A stretch of 64,000 bases of DNA. Source: Paractinoplanes brasiliensis (GTDB lineage: Bacteria; Actinomycetota; Actinomycetes; Mycobacteriales; Micromonosporaceae). Positions 32,724 to 41,096 of this stretch are shown piece by piece. Each line of letters begins with the position of its first letter. Position 1 is the first letter of the stretch. The notes under the pieces were generated by a model. That model was given only the letters and a program-made list of their open reading frames with translations, did no database searches and was not told the origin of the DNA. The translations under genes were made by a program, and so were the position numbers. Where the stretch lies: contig NZ_SNWR01000002.1 of NCBI RefSeq assembly GCF_004362215.1, positions 1,612,001 to 1,676,000 of the forward strand, given 5' to 3'.

Positions 32724-34052
32724 GTGAATGCGAAAAGGTGGACGGCGTTGACCGCCGTGACGGCTTTGGCGCTGGGTGTGGCCGCCTGCGGCGGCGACGA
32801 CGAGGGTGGTGCGGGCGGCGCCGGCAAGACGCTGAACGTGCTGATCGCGGCGAACACGCAGTACCCCGACGAGTTCCAGGCCTGGCAGAAGGACATCAGT
32901 GAGAAGTTCAAGGCGGCCACCGGCGCCGAGGTGAAGTTCGAAACCTTCGCCACGGCCAACGACGAGCTGACCAAGATTCAGACCTCGGTGGTGTCGGGTT
33001 CCGGGCCCGACGTGTACGCGGTCGGCACCACGTTCACGCCGACCGCCTATTCGACCGGCGCCTTCGTGAAAATGGGCGACGAACAATGGCAGAAGATCGG
33101 CGGCAAGGACAAGTTCAACCCGGCCACGCTCGGCATTTCCGGACCGGACGATCAGAATCAGGTCGGCATTCCGTGGGTGAGCCGGCCGTTCGTCATGGCC
33201 TACAACACCGAGCTGCTGCAGGCGGCCGGCATCGACCAGCCCGCGACCACCTGGGACGAGCTGACCGCGCAGGCCAAGCAGCTGACCAAGGGCGACCAGT
33301 ACGGCCTGGCGATCGCGTACAAGGACAATTTCGACCCGTGGAAGTTCGTGTGGGGCATGTCCACCCAGGCCGGCAACCCGCTGATCGACGGGAAGACCGC
33401 GAAGTTGCAGGACCCGGCGGTGCAGAAGGCCTATCAGACCTATTTCGGCTGGCTGGCCAATGACAAGGTGGTCGACCCGGCCTCGGTCGGCTGGACCAAC
33501 CCGCAGGCCCTGGCCGCGTTCGCCAAGGGCAAGACCGGCTACTTCCTGCTGACCACGACCACCGCGACCAACTCGCTCGACTCGGGCGCGGTCAAGGGCA
33601 AGTGGAAGTTCGCGCTGCTGCCGACCGTGCCTCCCGGCGCGACCAGCCGCCCGGCCGGCGGTGTCGAGGCGGCGAGCATCCTCTCCGGTGACAACCTGCT
33701 CGTCGCGGACTACTCGAAGAACAAGGACCTGGCCTTCGAGTACGTCAAGCTGGTCACCGATCAGGAGGCGCAGCTCGACTACTACCAGAAGTTCGGCAAC
33801 CTCCCCGCCAACGCGGCCGCGCTGCAGACCCTCGCCTCCGACCAGAAGCTCGAACCGGTCACCGAGGCCGCCAAGAAGTCCGTCGCCACTCCGTTCACCG
33901 GCGCCTGGGCCGACGTCCAGCTCGCGCTGACCAACGTCGCCGTGCAGACGCTGCCCGAGCTGACCAAGGGCCCGCTGAACACCGGGCAGCTCGACTCGCG
34001 GATCGCCGACGCGCAGAAGGCCGCGCAGAGCTCGCTGGACAGGGCGAAGTAG
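32724..34052 (+). CDS. ABC sugar transporter, substrate-binding lipoprotein
   Basis: 442 residues. A signal peptide ends in the lipobox GVAAC at about residue 22. A family 1 solute-binding domain follows (TLNVLIAANTQYPDEFQAWQ, GSGPDVYAVGTTFTP, IPWVSRPFVMAYNTELLQAA, KGKTGYFLLTT). It captures a sugar or sugar acid outside the cell for the two permeases downstream. GTG 32724 has AGGAGA upstream. The substrate is probably a uronate or uronate-containing oligosaccharide, judged from uxaC across the shared operator. No ATPase gene follows; a shared one encoded elsewhere is likely, as with MsiK in Streptomyces. Confidence 0.9.
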   Translation: MNAKRWTALTAVTALALGVAACGGDDEGGAGGAGKTLNVLIAANTQYPDEFQAWQKDISEKFKAATGAEVKFETFATANDELTKIQTSVVSGSGPDVYAVGTTFTPTAYSTGAFVKMGDEQWQKIGGKDKFNPATLGISGPDDQNQVGIPWVSRPFVMAYNTELLQAAGIDQPATTWDELTAQAKQLTKGDQYGLAIAYKDNFDPWKFVWGMSTQAGNPLIDGKTAKLQDPAVQKAYQTYFGWLANDKVVDPASVGWTNPQALAAFAKGKTGYFLLTTTTATNSLDSGAVKGKWKFALLPTVPPGATSRPAGGVEAASILSGDNLLVADYSKNKDLAFEYVKLVTDQEAQLDYYQKFGNLPANAAALQTLASDQKLEPVTEAAKKSVATPFTGAWADVQLALTNVAVQTLPELTKGPLNTGQLDSRIADAQKAAQSSLDRAK

Positions 34053-34994
34053 ATGGCCACGCTCGCGCCTCCGGAGCAAAAGGCGCCACCTGACCCCGTA
34101 CGGCGGAAAGGGGTGACCGAGCAGCAACGGCCGCTGTGGCTGCTCACCCCCGGCGGGATCCTGATGACGCTGATCATCGTGCTGCCGCTGATCCTCGCGG
34201 TGTGGATCTCGCTGATCGACCTGGACCAGTACACGCTGCGCCGGTGGGTGCAGGCGCCGTTCATCGGGTTCGGCAACTACGTCGAGTCGTTCAGCTCGGG
34301 CCTGCTCCACTCGATCTGGATCAGCGTCTCGTTCGCCGTCATCTCGACGGCCGCCACCGTGCCGATCGGGATCGCGGCGGCCCTGGTCACGCAGAACAAG
34401 TTCCGAGGCCGCGGCCTGGTCCGGGCGGTCTTCCTGATCCCGTACGTCCTCCCGTCGTTCGTCGTGGCGTCGGTGTGGCGCACGATGCTGCAGCCGGACG
34501 GGATCGTCAACACGTGGCTGGCCAAGATCGGCATCGACGGCGGACTGTGGCTGAGCGGTCCGGCCTCGTACTGGACCCTGATCCTGGTCGAGATCTGGGC
34601 CGCCTGGCCGTTCATCTATCTGATGGCGCTGGCAGCCCTGCAGTCGGTCGACCACGAGGTGCACGAGGCGTCGGCGGTCGACGGGGTGACGTGGTGGCCC
34701 AAGCTGCGCCGGGTGATCCTGCCCTACCTGCGCGGCCCGGTGCTGCTGGCCTGCCTGCTGGCGACCCTCAACCACATCAACAACTTCACGCTGCCGTTCG
34801 TGCTGTTCGGGGCGCCCGCGCCGGAGGACGTCAACGTGATGCCGATGATCGTCTACGTGACCAGCTTCCAGAGCCTGCGGTTCGGGCTGAGCGCGGCGAT
34901 GGCGGTGCTGTCGCTGGTGCTGATCGCGATCCCGCTCTTCGTCTATCTGCGCGCGGTGCGGCTGGACGTGCACGAGGAAGGAGTCCGGCGATGA
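34053..34994 (+). CDS. ABC sugar transporter permease (MalF-like)
   Basis: 313 residues with six hydrophobic helices after a 30-residue cytoplasmic tail (LLTPGGILMTLIIVLPLILA is the first). The cytoplasmic EAA loop is HEASAVDGVTWWPKLRRVIL, which contacts the ATPase. ATG directly follows the binding-protein stop. Confidence 0.9.
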   Translation: MATLAPPEQKAPPDPVRRKGVTEQQRPLWLLTPGGILMTLIIVLPLILAVWISLIDLDQYTLRRWVQAPFIGFGNYVESFSSGLLHSIWISVSFAVISTAATVPIGIAAALVTQNKFRGRGLVRAVFLIPYVLPSFVVASVWRTMLQPDGIVNTWLAKIGIDGGLWLSGPASYWTLILVEIWAAWPFIYLMALAALQSVDHEVHEASAVDGVTWWPKLRRVILPYLRGPVLLACLLATLNHINNFTLPFVLFGAPAPEDVNVMPMIVYVTSFQSLRFGLSAAMAVLSLVLIAIPLFVYLRAVRLDVHEEGVRR

Positions 34995-35062
34995 CCGACT
35001 GCACCGCAGTGAGCGAAGCGGTCGAAACGCCAGGAGGGCACGCCCGGGAGGTGCTGACGTGA
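34991..35062 (+). CDS. 23-residue micro-ORF coupling the two permease genes
   Basis: ATG 34991 overlaps the first permease stop (ATGA). Its own TGA at 35060-35062 overlaps the GTG of the second permease (GTGA). GGAGG at 35046-35050 lies inside it, at the right distance for the second permease. No similarity recognised. It may be a real peptide or only a relay that carries ribosomes across the 64-bp gap. Confidence 0.4.
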   Translation: MTDCTAVSEAVETPGGHAREVLT

Positions 35063-35928
35063 GCGTGTCCGCCTCGGCCGAGGCCACCCGGCTGCTGCCG
35101 CGCTGGATGCTGGCCGCCCTGACCGCAACGCTGCTCGCCATGGTGCTGGTGCCGGTGCTGTACATCGTGTTCGCCTCGCTGAACAGCGACGTCGGCGTGG
35201 CGTCGGGCGAGTTCTGGCCCAGCTCGTGGAGCCTGGACAGCTACCGCCGCATCTGGACCACCGCCGACCTGTCCACCGGCATCGTCAACAGCCTGATCGT
35301 GTGCGCGTGCACCGCGGCCGCGTCGGCCCTGCTCGGCACCACCACCGCGTACGTGCTGGTCCGTTACACGTTCCTGGGCCGGCTGACGATCCTGCGGGGC
35401 CTGGTCGGCCTGCAGTCCATCCCGGGCACGCTCATGCTGCTGCCGGTGTTCGTGCTGTTCTCGTCGGCCGGCAACTACCTGGGCATCACCGTGATCGGCA
35501 CCCGCTGGGGGCTGTTCCTGGCGTACCTGACGTTCGCCCTGCCGTTCTCGACCTGGGTGATGGTCACCTACCTGCGTGGGCTGCCCCGTGAGCTGGAGGA
35601 GGCCGCCCGCACCGACGGCGCCTCCACACTGGTCGTGCTGTGGCGGATCATCTTCCCGCTCAGCCTGCCCGCGATCGTGGTGTCCGGGATCTTCGCCTTT
35701 CTGCTGGGCTGGAACGACGTGCTGTTCGCCTCGGTGCTGACCCGCCCCGAGACGCACACCGCCGCCGTGGCCCTGCAGATCGTCGGCTCCTCGCAGGAGG
35801 GCGGCGCGCTGCCGGTCTACTCGCAGATCATGGCCGCCTCGCTCATCTGCGCGGCCCCGGTCGTGCTGCTGTACCTGGCCTTCCAGCGCTATCTGGTCGG
35901 TGGCCTGACCGCGGGAGGGGTGAAATGA
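35059..35928 (+). CDS. ABC sugar transporter permease (MalG-like)
   Basis: 289 residues with six helices (ALTATLLAMVLVPVLYIVFA is the first). The EAA loop ELEEAARTDGASTLVVLWRI is close to consensus. It pairs with the MalF-like subunit to form the membrane channel. GTG 35059 has GGGAGG about 9 nt upstream. Its stop overlaps the first oxidoreductase gene by 4 bp (ATGA). Confidence 0.9.
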   Translation: MSVSASAEATRLLPRWMLAALTATLLAMVLVPVLYIVFASLNSDVGVASGEFWPSSWSLDSYRRIWTTADLSTGIVNSLIVCACTAAASALLGTTTAYVLVRYTFLGRLTILRGLVGLQSIPGTLMLLPVFVLFSSAGNYLGITVIGTRWGLFLAYLTFALPFSTWVMVTYLRGLPRELEEAARTDGASTLVVLWRIIFPLSLPAIVVSGIFAFLLGWNDVLFASVLTRPETHTAAVALQIVGSSQEGGALPVYSQIMAASLICAAPVVLLYLAFQRYLVGGLTAGGVK

Positions 35929-36866
35929 CCGCCGCGCCCAGGGTTGTCGTCGTCGGGCTGGGGGATGTGTCCGTGGTGCACCTCGCCGCCATCGAGAAAC
36001 TGCGCGCCACACTGGCCGGGGTGTGCGACTCGCGCGGCGATCACCGCGCGCTGCTCGACGAGGTACGCCCCGACGTCGTGCACATCTGCACACCCCACGA
36101 CCAGCACGTGCCGATCGCGCTCGACGCCCTCGAGCGCGGAGTGCACGTGCTGCTCGAAAAACCGGTCGCACACACGATCGAGCAGGCCGACCTGCTCGTG
36201 GCGGCAGCCAAGGACCACCCCGGCCTCAAGGTCGGCGTCTGCCTGCAGAACCGCTACAACCTTACCTCCCAGGCCGCCCACGAGATCCTCACCTCGGGCG
36301 AGCTGGGCCGGGTGATCGGGGCCTCGGCGTCCGTGCTGTGGCACCGCGACGCCGCCTACTACGCCGCCCGGCCGTGGCGGGGCATCCGGGAACGCTCCGG
36401 CGGCGGAGTGCTGATCAACCAGGCCATCCACACCCTCGACCTGCTGCAGTGGCTGGCCGGCGAGGTCACCACCGTCCGCGGGCACGCCGGCCGCTACGGC
36501 GGGGTGTCCGGCGACGTCGAGGACACCGCGCACCTGATCCTCGACCACGCCGGCGGCGCGCGCAGCGTCTTCTTCGCCACCACCACCAACGCGGTCGACT
36601 CCCCCGTCACCGTCGAGATCGTCGCCGAGCACGGCACACTGCTGATCCGCGGCGACCTGACCGTGACGTACGCCGACGGACGGGTCGAGACGATCGCCGA
36701 ACTGGCCCCCGAGGGCGGCGGACGCGCGTACTGGGGCGCCTCGCACGAACTGCTGATCGCCGACTTCTACGGCTCGCTCGACGACCCCGAACCGTTCTGG
36801 ATCGGGCCGCAGGAGGCCCTCAGGAGCCAGCACCTGATCGACCGGATCTATCACCTGCACCCCTGA
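35925..36866 (+). CDS. Gfo/Idh/MocA-family oxidoreductase
   Basis: 313 residues. The Rossmann start is VVVVGLGDVSVVHLAAI, somewhat unlike the usual GxGxxG. VHICTPHDQHVPIALDAL, HVLLEKPVAHT (EKP motif) and GVLINQAIHTLDLLQWLAG (active-site HxxD) are typical. The family oxidises or reduces a hydroxyl/keto group on sugars, inositols or glycosides with NAD(P). Possibly a keto-sugar step, as it is followed by a TIM-barrel isomerase 20 bp downstream. Confidence 0.87.
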   Translation: MTAAPRVVVVGLGDVSVVHLAAIEKLRATLAGVCDSRGDHRALLDEVRPDVVHICTPHDQHVPIALDALERGVHVLLEKPVAHTIEQADLLVAAAKDHPGLKVGVCLQNRYNLTSQAAHEILTSGELGRVIGASASVLWHRDAAYYAARPWRGIRERSGGGVLINQAIHTLDLLQWLAGEVTTVRGHAGRYGGVSGDVEDTAHLILDHAGGARSVFFATTTNAVDSPVTVEIVAEHGTLLIRGDLTVTYADGRVETIAELAPEGGGRAYWGASHELLIADFYGSLDDPEPFWIGPQEALRSQHLIDRIYHLHP

Positions 36867-36886
36867 GCCACAGGAAGGCGCCGCCC

Positions 36887-37714
36887 ATGTGGACCCTCTC
36901 CGGATTCTCCGACGAGATCTCCCCCGACTTCACCGAGCAGTGCGAGGTCGTCTCGGGCCTCGGCATGAGATACGTCGAGGTGCGCAGCGCCTGGGACGTC
37001 AACATCCTCGACCTCACCCCCGACCAGCTCGACACGATCAAGAAGACCCTTTCCACGTACGGGCTCAAGGTGTCCTCCATCGGGTCGCCGATCGGCAAGA
37101 TCGCCGTCACCGACGACTTCGCGCCGCACCTCGACCGCATGCGTCACGCCGCCGACGTGGCGAAACTGCTCGAGGCCCCGTACGTGCGGATCTTCTCGTT
37201 CTTCCTGCCCCGCGGCGACGACCCGGCCGGGCACCGCGCGGAAGTGATCGACCGCATGCGCGCGCTGGTGCGTGTCGCCGAGGAGGCCGACCTGATCCTG
37301 CTGCACGAGAACGAGAAACACATCTACGGCGACGTGCCCAGCCGCTGCCTGGACCTGATCCGCTCGGTCGGCTCGCCGTACCTGCGGCTGGCCTGGGACC
37401 CGGCCAACTTCGTGCAGGTCGGCGTGCGCCCCTACACCGACGCGTACGCCCAGCTGCGCCCGCACGTCGAATACGTGCAGATCAAGGACGCGCTGTTCGC
37501 CGACGGCAGCGTGGTGCCGGCCGGGCAGGGCGACGGCGAGGTGGCGGCCACGATCCGGGCGCTGCGCCACGACGGCTTCGACGGGTTCTTCTCGCTGGAA
37601 CCGCACCTGGCCGCCGGCCACGCCACCGGAGGCTTCTCCGGGCCCGAGCTGTTCACGACCGCCTGGCGGGCCTTCACCGGCCTGCTCGACACCGAGGAGA
37701 TCGAGTACGCATGA
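36887..37714 (+). CDS. TIM-barrel sugar-phosphate isomerase/epimerase family protein
   Basis: 275 residues of the AP-endonuclease-2-type barrel. FSDEISPDFTEQCEVVSGLG opens the barrel. Metal ligands are expected in LLHENEKHIYGD (Glu), LRLAWDPANF (Asp), EYVQIKDAL (His-less variant) and FSLEPHL (Glu). Relatives include xylose isomerase-like and IolE/hydroxypyruvate isomerase-like proteins and 3-keto-glycoside lyases. AGGAAGG precedes ATG 36887. The reaction cannot be named from sequence. Confidence 0.83.
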   Translation: MWTLSGFSDEISPDFTEQCEVVSGLGMRYVEVRSAWDVNILDLTPDQLDTIKKTLSTYGLKVSSIGSPIGKIAVTDDFAPHLDRMRHAADVAKLLEAPYVRIFSFFLPRGDDPAGHRAEVIDRMRALVRVAEEADLILLHENEKHIYGDVPSRCLDLIRSVGSPYLRLAWDPANFVQVGVRPYTDAYAQLRPHVEYVQIKDALFADGSVVPAGQGDGEVAATIRALRHDGFDGFFSLEPHLAAGHATGGFSGPELFTTAWRAFTGLLDTEEIEYA

Positions 37715-38766
37715 GTGTTCCGAGGTTCGCCCTGGCCGGCGCGGGCGTGATCGGCAAGCACCACGGCAGGGTCATGAGCGAGCTGGCCGACCGGCTGGAA
37801 CTGGCCGCGGTGGCCGACGTCGAGCTCGACCGGGCGCGCGCGCTCACCGAGGCACACGGCGGGAACCCGTACGGGTCGTTGCGGGACGCCTTGGCCGCCG
37901 AACAGATCGACGTGGTGGTCGTGTGCACGCCGACGGGACTGCACGGGCCGGTCGCGATCGAGGCCCTCGACGCGGGCAAACACGTGATCATCGAGAAGCC
38001 GGCCGAGATCACCGTTGCCCGTACGGACGAGATCATCGCGGCTCGGGACAAGGCCGGCACGCTGGTCACCGTGATCTCGCAGCACCGGTTCGACCCGTCC
38101 ACCGAACAGACCCTGGCCGCGATCAGGGCGGGCGAGTTCGGGCGGGTCAGCTCGGGCATCGCGGCCATCGACTGGTGGCGGGGGCAGAGCTACTACGACT
38201 CCGGCGACTGGCGCGGCACGTGGGAGCTCGACGGCGGCGGGGCGCTGATGAACCAGGGCGTGCACACCGTCGACCTTCTCGTGGCCGCGCTCGGCAAGCC
38301 GGTCGAGGTTTTCGCGTACGCCGGGACCCTCGCCCACGAACGCATCGAGGTCGAGGACGTGGCGGCCGGGGTCGTACGATTCGAGTCGGGCGCGCTGGGG
38401 GTGCTGCACGCGACGACGTCGGCGTACCCGGGGTTGAGCGCCCGCCTGCACGTGCACGGCGATCGGGGGTCGGCGGTCATCGACAACGACCAGCTGGCGT
38501 TCTTCCACTCCACCCCGGTCGGCGCGCCGGTCGAGGAGAAGCTGATGGGCGGGACCCAGGTGGTGTCGGGCGGCGGGACGGACACCGCGGCCGGCAACCC
38601 GGGCATGCTGTCCGACGCGCACCGGCGGCAGTACGAGAACTTCCTCGACGCCCTCGCCGGGGACGCCGGACTGCGCGTCGACCTGGAGACCAACCGGCAG
38701 TCCATCGCGGTCATCACCGGGGCGTACGAGTCGGCCCGCACCGGGAAGCCGGTGAGGCTCGCATGA
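37711..38766 (+). CDS. Gfo/Idh/MocA-family oxidoreductase (second)
   Basis: 351 residues. ALAGAGVIGKHHGRVMSELA is a clear NAD(P)-binding motif. VVVVCTPTGLHGPVAIEAL, KHVIIEKPAEIT and GALMNQGVHTVDLLVAALG with the active-site His are complete. Closer to myo-inositol 2-dehydrogenase-type members than the copy at 35925. Overlaps neighbours by 4 bp on both sides, so it lies in the middle of a coupled set. Confidence 0.88.
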   Translation: MSVPRFALAGAGVIGKHHGRVMSELADRLELAAVADVELDRARALTEAHGGNPYGSLRDALAAEQIDVVVVCTPTGLHGPVAIEALDAGKHVIIEKPAEITVARTDEIIAARDKAGTLVTVISQHRFDPSTEQTLAAIRAGEFGRVSSGIAAIDWWRGQSYYDSGDWRGTWELDGGGALMNQGVHTVDLLVAALGKPVEVFAYAGTLAHERIEVEDVAAGVVRFESGALGVLHATTSAYPGLSARLHVHGDRGSAVIDNDQLAFFHSTPVGAPVEEKLMGGTQVVSGGGTDTAAGNPGMLSDAHRRQYENFLDALAGDAGLRVDLETNRQSIAVITGAYESARTGKPVRLA

Positions 38767-39626
38767 GCCGGATCGCCGCGAACCCCATCCCGTACTGGGC
38801 CGCCGCCGGCAAGAGCCGGGAGGTGTTCGCCGAGGCGTTCGCCGACTTCCACGCGATCGGGTTCACCGCCGTCAAGGCCGACGTGCCCGAGGGCATGAGC
38901 GCCGGCGACTACCGCGCCTGGATCGGCGGGTACGGGCTGTCTCCGTCGCTCAGCCTGTTCAACTCCCCGTTCGACGACACGGTCACCGCGGCGAGCGAGG
39001 TCGAGAGGGCCAAACGGTTCGCCGCCGACCAGGTCGCGCTGGGACTCGACCGTACGATGGTGTCCTCGATGGCCGTGGCCGCGCGAATGGAGCGCCCGGC
39101 GGTCGGGGCCGGCTTCGACGAGGGGCGGCTGAGCCGCGCGATCGACATGTGCGGCGAGGTGTGCCGGGCGCTGGCAGCCGAAGGTTTGCGGCCGCTGCAC
39201 CACTCGCACGTCGGCGGGATCTTCGAGACCGAGCACGAGATCACCCGGCTGCTCGACGAACTGGGGCCGGACGTGATCGGTTTCGGTCCCGACACGGGGC
39301 ATTTGCGCTGGGCGGGGATCGAGCCGGCCGGGTTCATCGGCCGCTACGCCGATCGGCTGGGCGGCATCCACATCAAGGACGTCTTCCCCGACCACCTCTC
39401 GGGCTCGACGCTGTCGTACCGGGAAGCCACCGCCTCGAAACGGCTGTGGGCGGAACCGGGGTTGGGTGTGGTGGACTTCGACGCGGTGCTGGCCGCGATC
39501 CCGGCGTCGTACGACGGCGACTACATGATCGAAGTGGATGAGCCGTCGGTGGAGTCGAAACTGTCGTCGCACGAGATGTCGTACGCATGGGCGCGGCGGG
39601 CGCTCACGGGCAGAGTCACCGAGTGA
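38763..39626 (+). CDS. TIM-barrel isomerase, inosose dehydratase-like
   Basis: 287 residues. ANPIPYWAAAGKSREVFAEA opens the barrel. HHSHVGGIFETEHEITRLLD, GFGPDTGHLRWAGI, GIHIKDVFPDHL and YMIEVDEPS carry the metal ligands (Glu, Asp-His, His, Glu) of the IolE-like group. It could dehydrate or isomerise a keto-sugar or keto-acid made by the oxidoreductases. ATGA overlap with the gene before; the LarA-like gene follows after 88 bp. Confidence 0.85.
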   Translation: MSRIAANPIPYWAAAGKSREVFAEAFADFHAIGFTAVKADVPEGMSAGDYRAWIGGYGLSPSLSLFNSPFDDTVTAASEVERAKRFAADQVALGLDRTMVSSMAVAARMERPAVGAGFDEGRLSRAIDMCGEVCRALAAEGLRPLHHSHVGGIFETEHEITRLLDELGPDVIGFGPDTGHLRWAGIEPAGFIGRYADRLGGIHIKDVFPDHLSGSTLSYREATASKRLWAEPGLGVVDFDAVLAAIPASYDGDYMIEVDEPSVESKLSSHEMSYAWARRALTGRVTE

Positions 39627-39714
39627 TGCATCGTGGACACGGCCGGCGCTCGGCGTCGGGCCGCACTCGTCAACGCGGCCGGCGCTCGGCGTTGCGCCGG
39701 GGAGAGGACCAGCC

Positions 39715-41082
39715 GTGACATCGGTTGACGTGGGGCAGGCCGCTCGGGCCGGAGGCGCGGATCGGGTGCTCACCGAGGAGGAGGTCACCGGGTTCATCCT
39801 CGAGCAGCTGGGCAGGCTCGACGTGGACGGGCGCAGCGTATGCCTGCTGGTGCCCGACGCGACCCGGACGTGCCCGTTGCCGTTGCTGGTCAGCGCCGCG
39901 CATCGGGCGTTGCACGGGCGGGTGTCCCGGCTGACCGTGCTGGTGGCCCTCGGCACCCACGGCGCGATGTCGCAGGACGCCCTAAACCAACATGTCGGGA
40001 TTTATCCGGGCACCACGGTGATCAACCACGAGTGGTGGAAGCCGGAGACCTTTGCCCACCTCGGGACGATCCCGAGCTCACGTATCGAGGAGCTCTCCGA
40101 CGGGCGGATGAGCGGGGACGTGCCGGTGCTGCTCAACCGGGCTGTGGTCGAGCACGACATCGCCATCGTGGTCGGGCCGGTGCTGCCGCACGAGGTGGTC
40201 GGCATGTCGGGCGGCAACAAGTACTTCTTCCCCGGCGTGGCGGGGCAGCAGATCATCGACGTGTCGCACTGGCTGGGGGCGCTCATCACCTCGGCCGAGA
40301 TCATCGGCACCACCGGGCTCACCCCCGTACGGGCTCTCATCAACGACGGCGCGGCGCTGATCCCGGCCGAGAAGTACGCGTTCTGTGTGGTCACGGCCGA
40401 GAACCCGGCCGCCGGCCTCCCACCCGCCGGAGTTCCACACGCCGGCCTCCCACCCGCCGGAGTTCCAGACGCCGGTGTTCCACACGCCGGCCTCTCGCCG
40501 GGCGGGACTGACAGCGACAAGAGCAGCGCCCTGCACTCGATCTCGTTCGGCGACTGTGTCTCGTCGTGGGCGAGCGCGGCCGAGATCAGCGCGGCCACTC
40601 ACGTCAGCTACCTCGACCGGCCACGCCGCCGGGTGCTGTCGGTGATCCCGCAGATGTACGACGAGATCTGGACCGGCGCCAAGGGCTTCTACAAGGTGGA
40701 ACCGATCGTGGCCGACGGCGGCGAGGTGATTCTGTACGCGCCGCACATCCGCGAGATCGCGACCAGCCACCCGCAGATCCACGAGATCGGCTACCACTGC
40801 CGCGACTACTTCGTGAAGCAGTGGGACAGGTTCAAGCACGTGCACTGGGGGGTGCTCGCACACTCCACCCACCTGCGCGGGGCGGGCACCTACGACCCGG
40901 CAACCGGTGTGGAGAAGCTACGCGTGGACGTGACCCTGGCCACGGCGATTCCGGAGGACGTGTGCCGCTCGGTCAACCTGGGCTATCGCGACCCGTCCAC
41001 CATCGACGTCGCCTCGTTCGCCGGCGACCCCGGCACCCTGGTCGTCCCCCGCGCCGGCGAAGTCCTGTTCCGGCTGCGCTGA
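39715..41082 (+). CDS. LarA-family nickel-dependent racemase/epimerase (DUF2088)
   Basis: 455 residues. Family enzymes use nickel-pincer nucleotide covalently bound to a lysine and interconvert 2-hydroxyacids by hydride transfer. PDATRTCP (D48, R51), GTH (H82), LPHEVVGMSGGNKYFFPG (H159, K169) and DVSHWLG (H185) are present. The H-to-K spacing of 10 and K-to-H spacing of 16 equal H174-K184-H200 of L. plantarum LarA. A proline-rich repeat insertion lies at about 232-263. GTG 39715 has GGAGAGG upstream. Context (uxaC, reductase, larEBC) suggests an aldonate 2-epimerase, such as mannonate/gluconate, rather than lactate racemase. Confidence 0.85.
   Translation: MTSVDVGQAARAGGADRVLTEEEVTGFILEQLGRLDVDGRSVCLLVPDATRTCPLPLLVSAAHRALHGRVSRLTVLVALGTHGAMSQDALNQHVGIYPGTTVINHEWWKPETFAHLGTIPSSRIEELSDGRMSGDVPVLLNRAVVEHDIAIVVGPVLPHEVVGMSGGNKYFFPGVAGQQIIDVSHWLGALITSAEIIGTTGLTPVRALINDGAALIPAEKYAFCVVTAENPAAGLPPAGVPHAGLPPAGVPDAGVPHAGLSPGGTDSDKSSALHSISFGDCVSSWASAAEISAATHVSYLDRPRRRVLSVIPQMYDEIWTGAKGFYKVEPIVADGGEVILYAPHIREIATSHPQIHEIGYHCRDYFVKQWDRFKHVHWGVLAHSTHLRGAGTYDPATGVEKLRVDVTLATAIPEDVCRSVNLGYRDPSTIDVASFAGDPGTLVVPRAGEVLFRLR
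40411..40485 (+). repeat. 30-bp coding repeat inside the LarA-like gene
   Basis: GCCGGCCTCCCACCCGCCGG plus AGTTCCACAC occurs twice (40411-40440, 40441-40470), then a 15-bp partial copy. In frame it codes AGLPPAGVPH units, a flexible insertion outside the active-site blocks. Confidence 0.88.
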
Positions 41083-41096
41083 AACCCCGGTGGGCC

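Noticed and set aside
39715..41082. Lactate racemase LarA proper
   Set aside because: The nickel site fits, but the sugar-acid context argues for another hydroxyacid; named only at family level.
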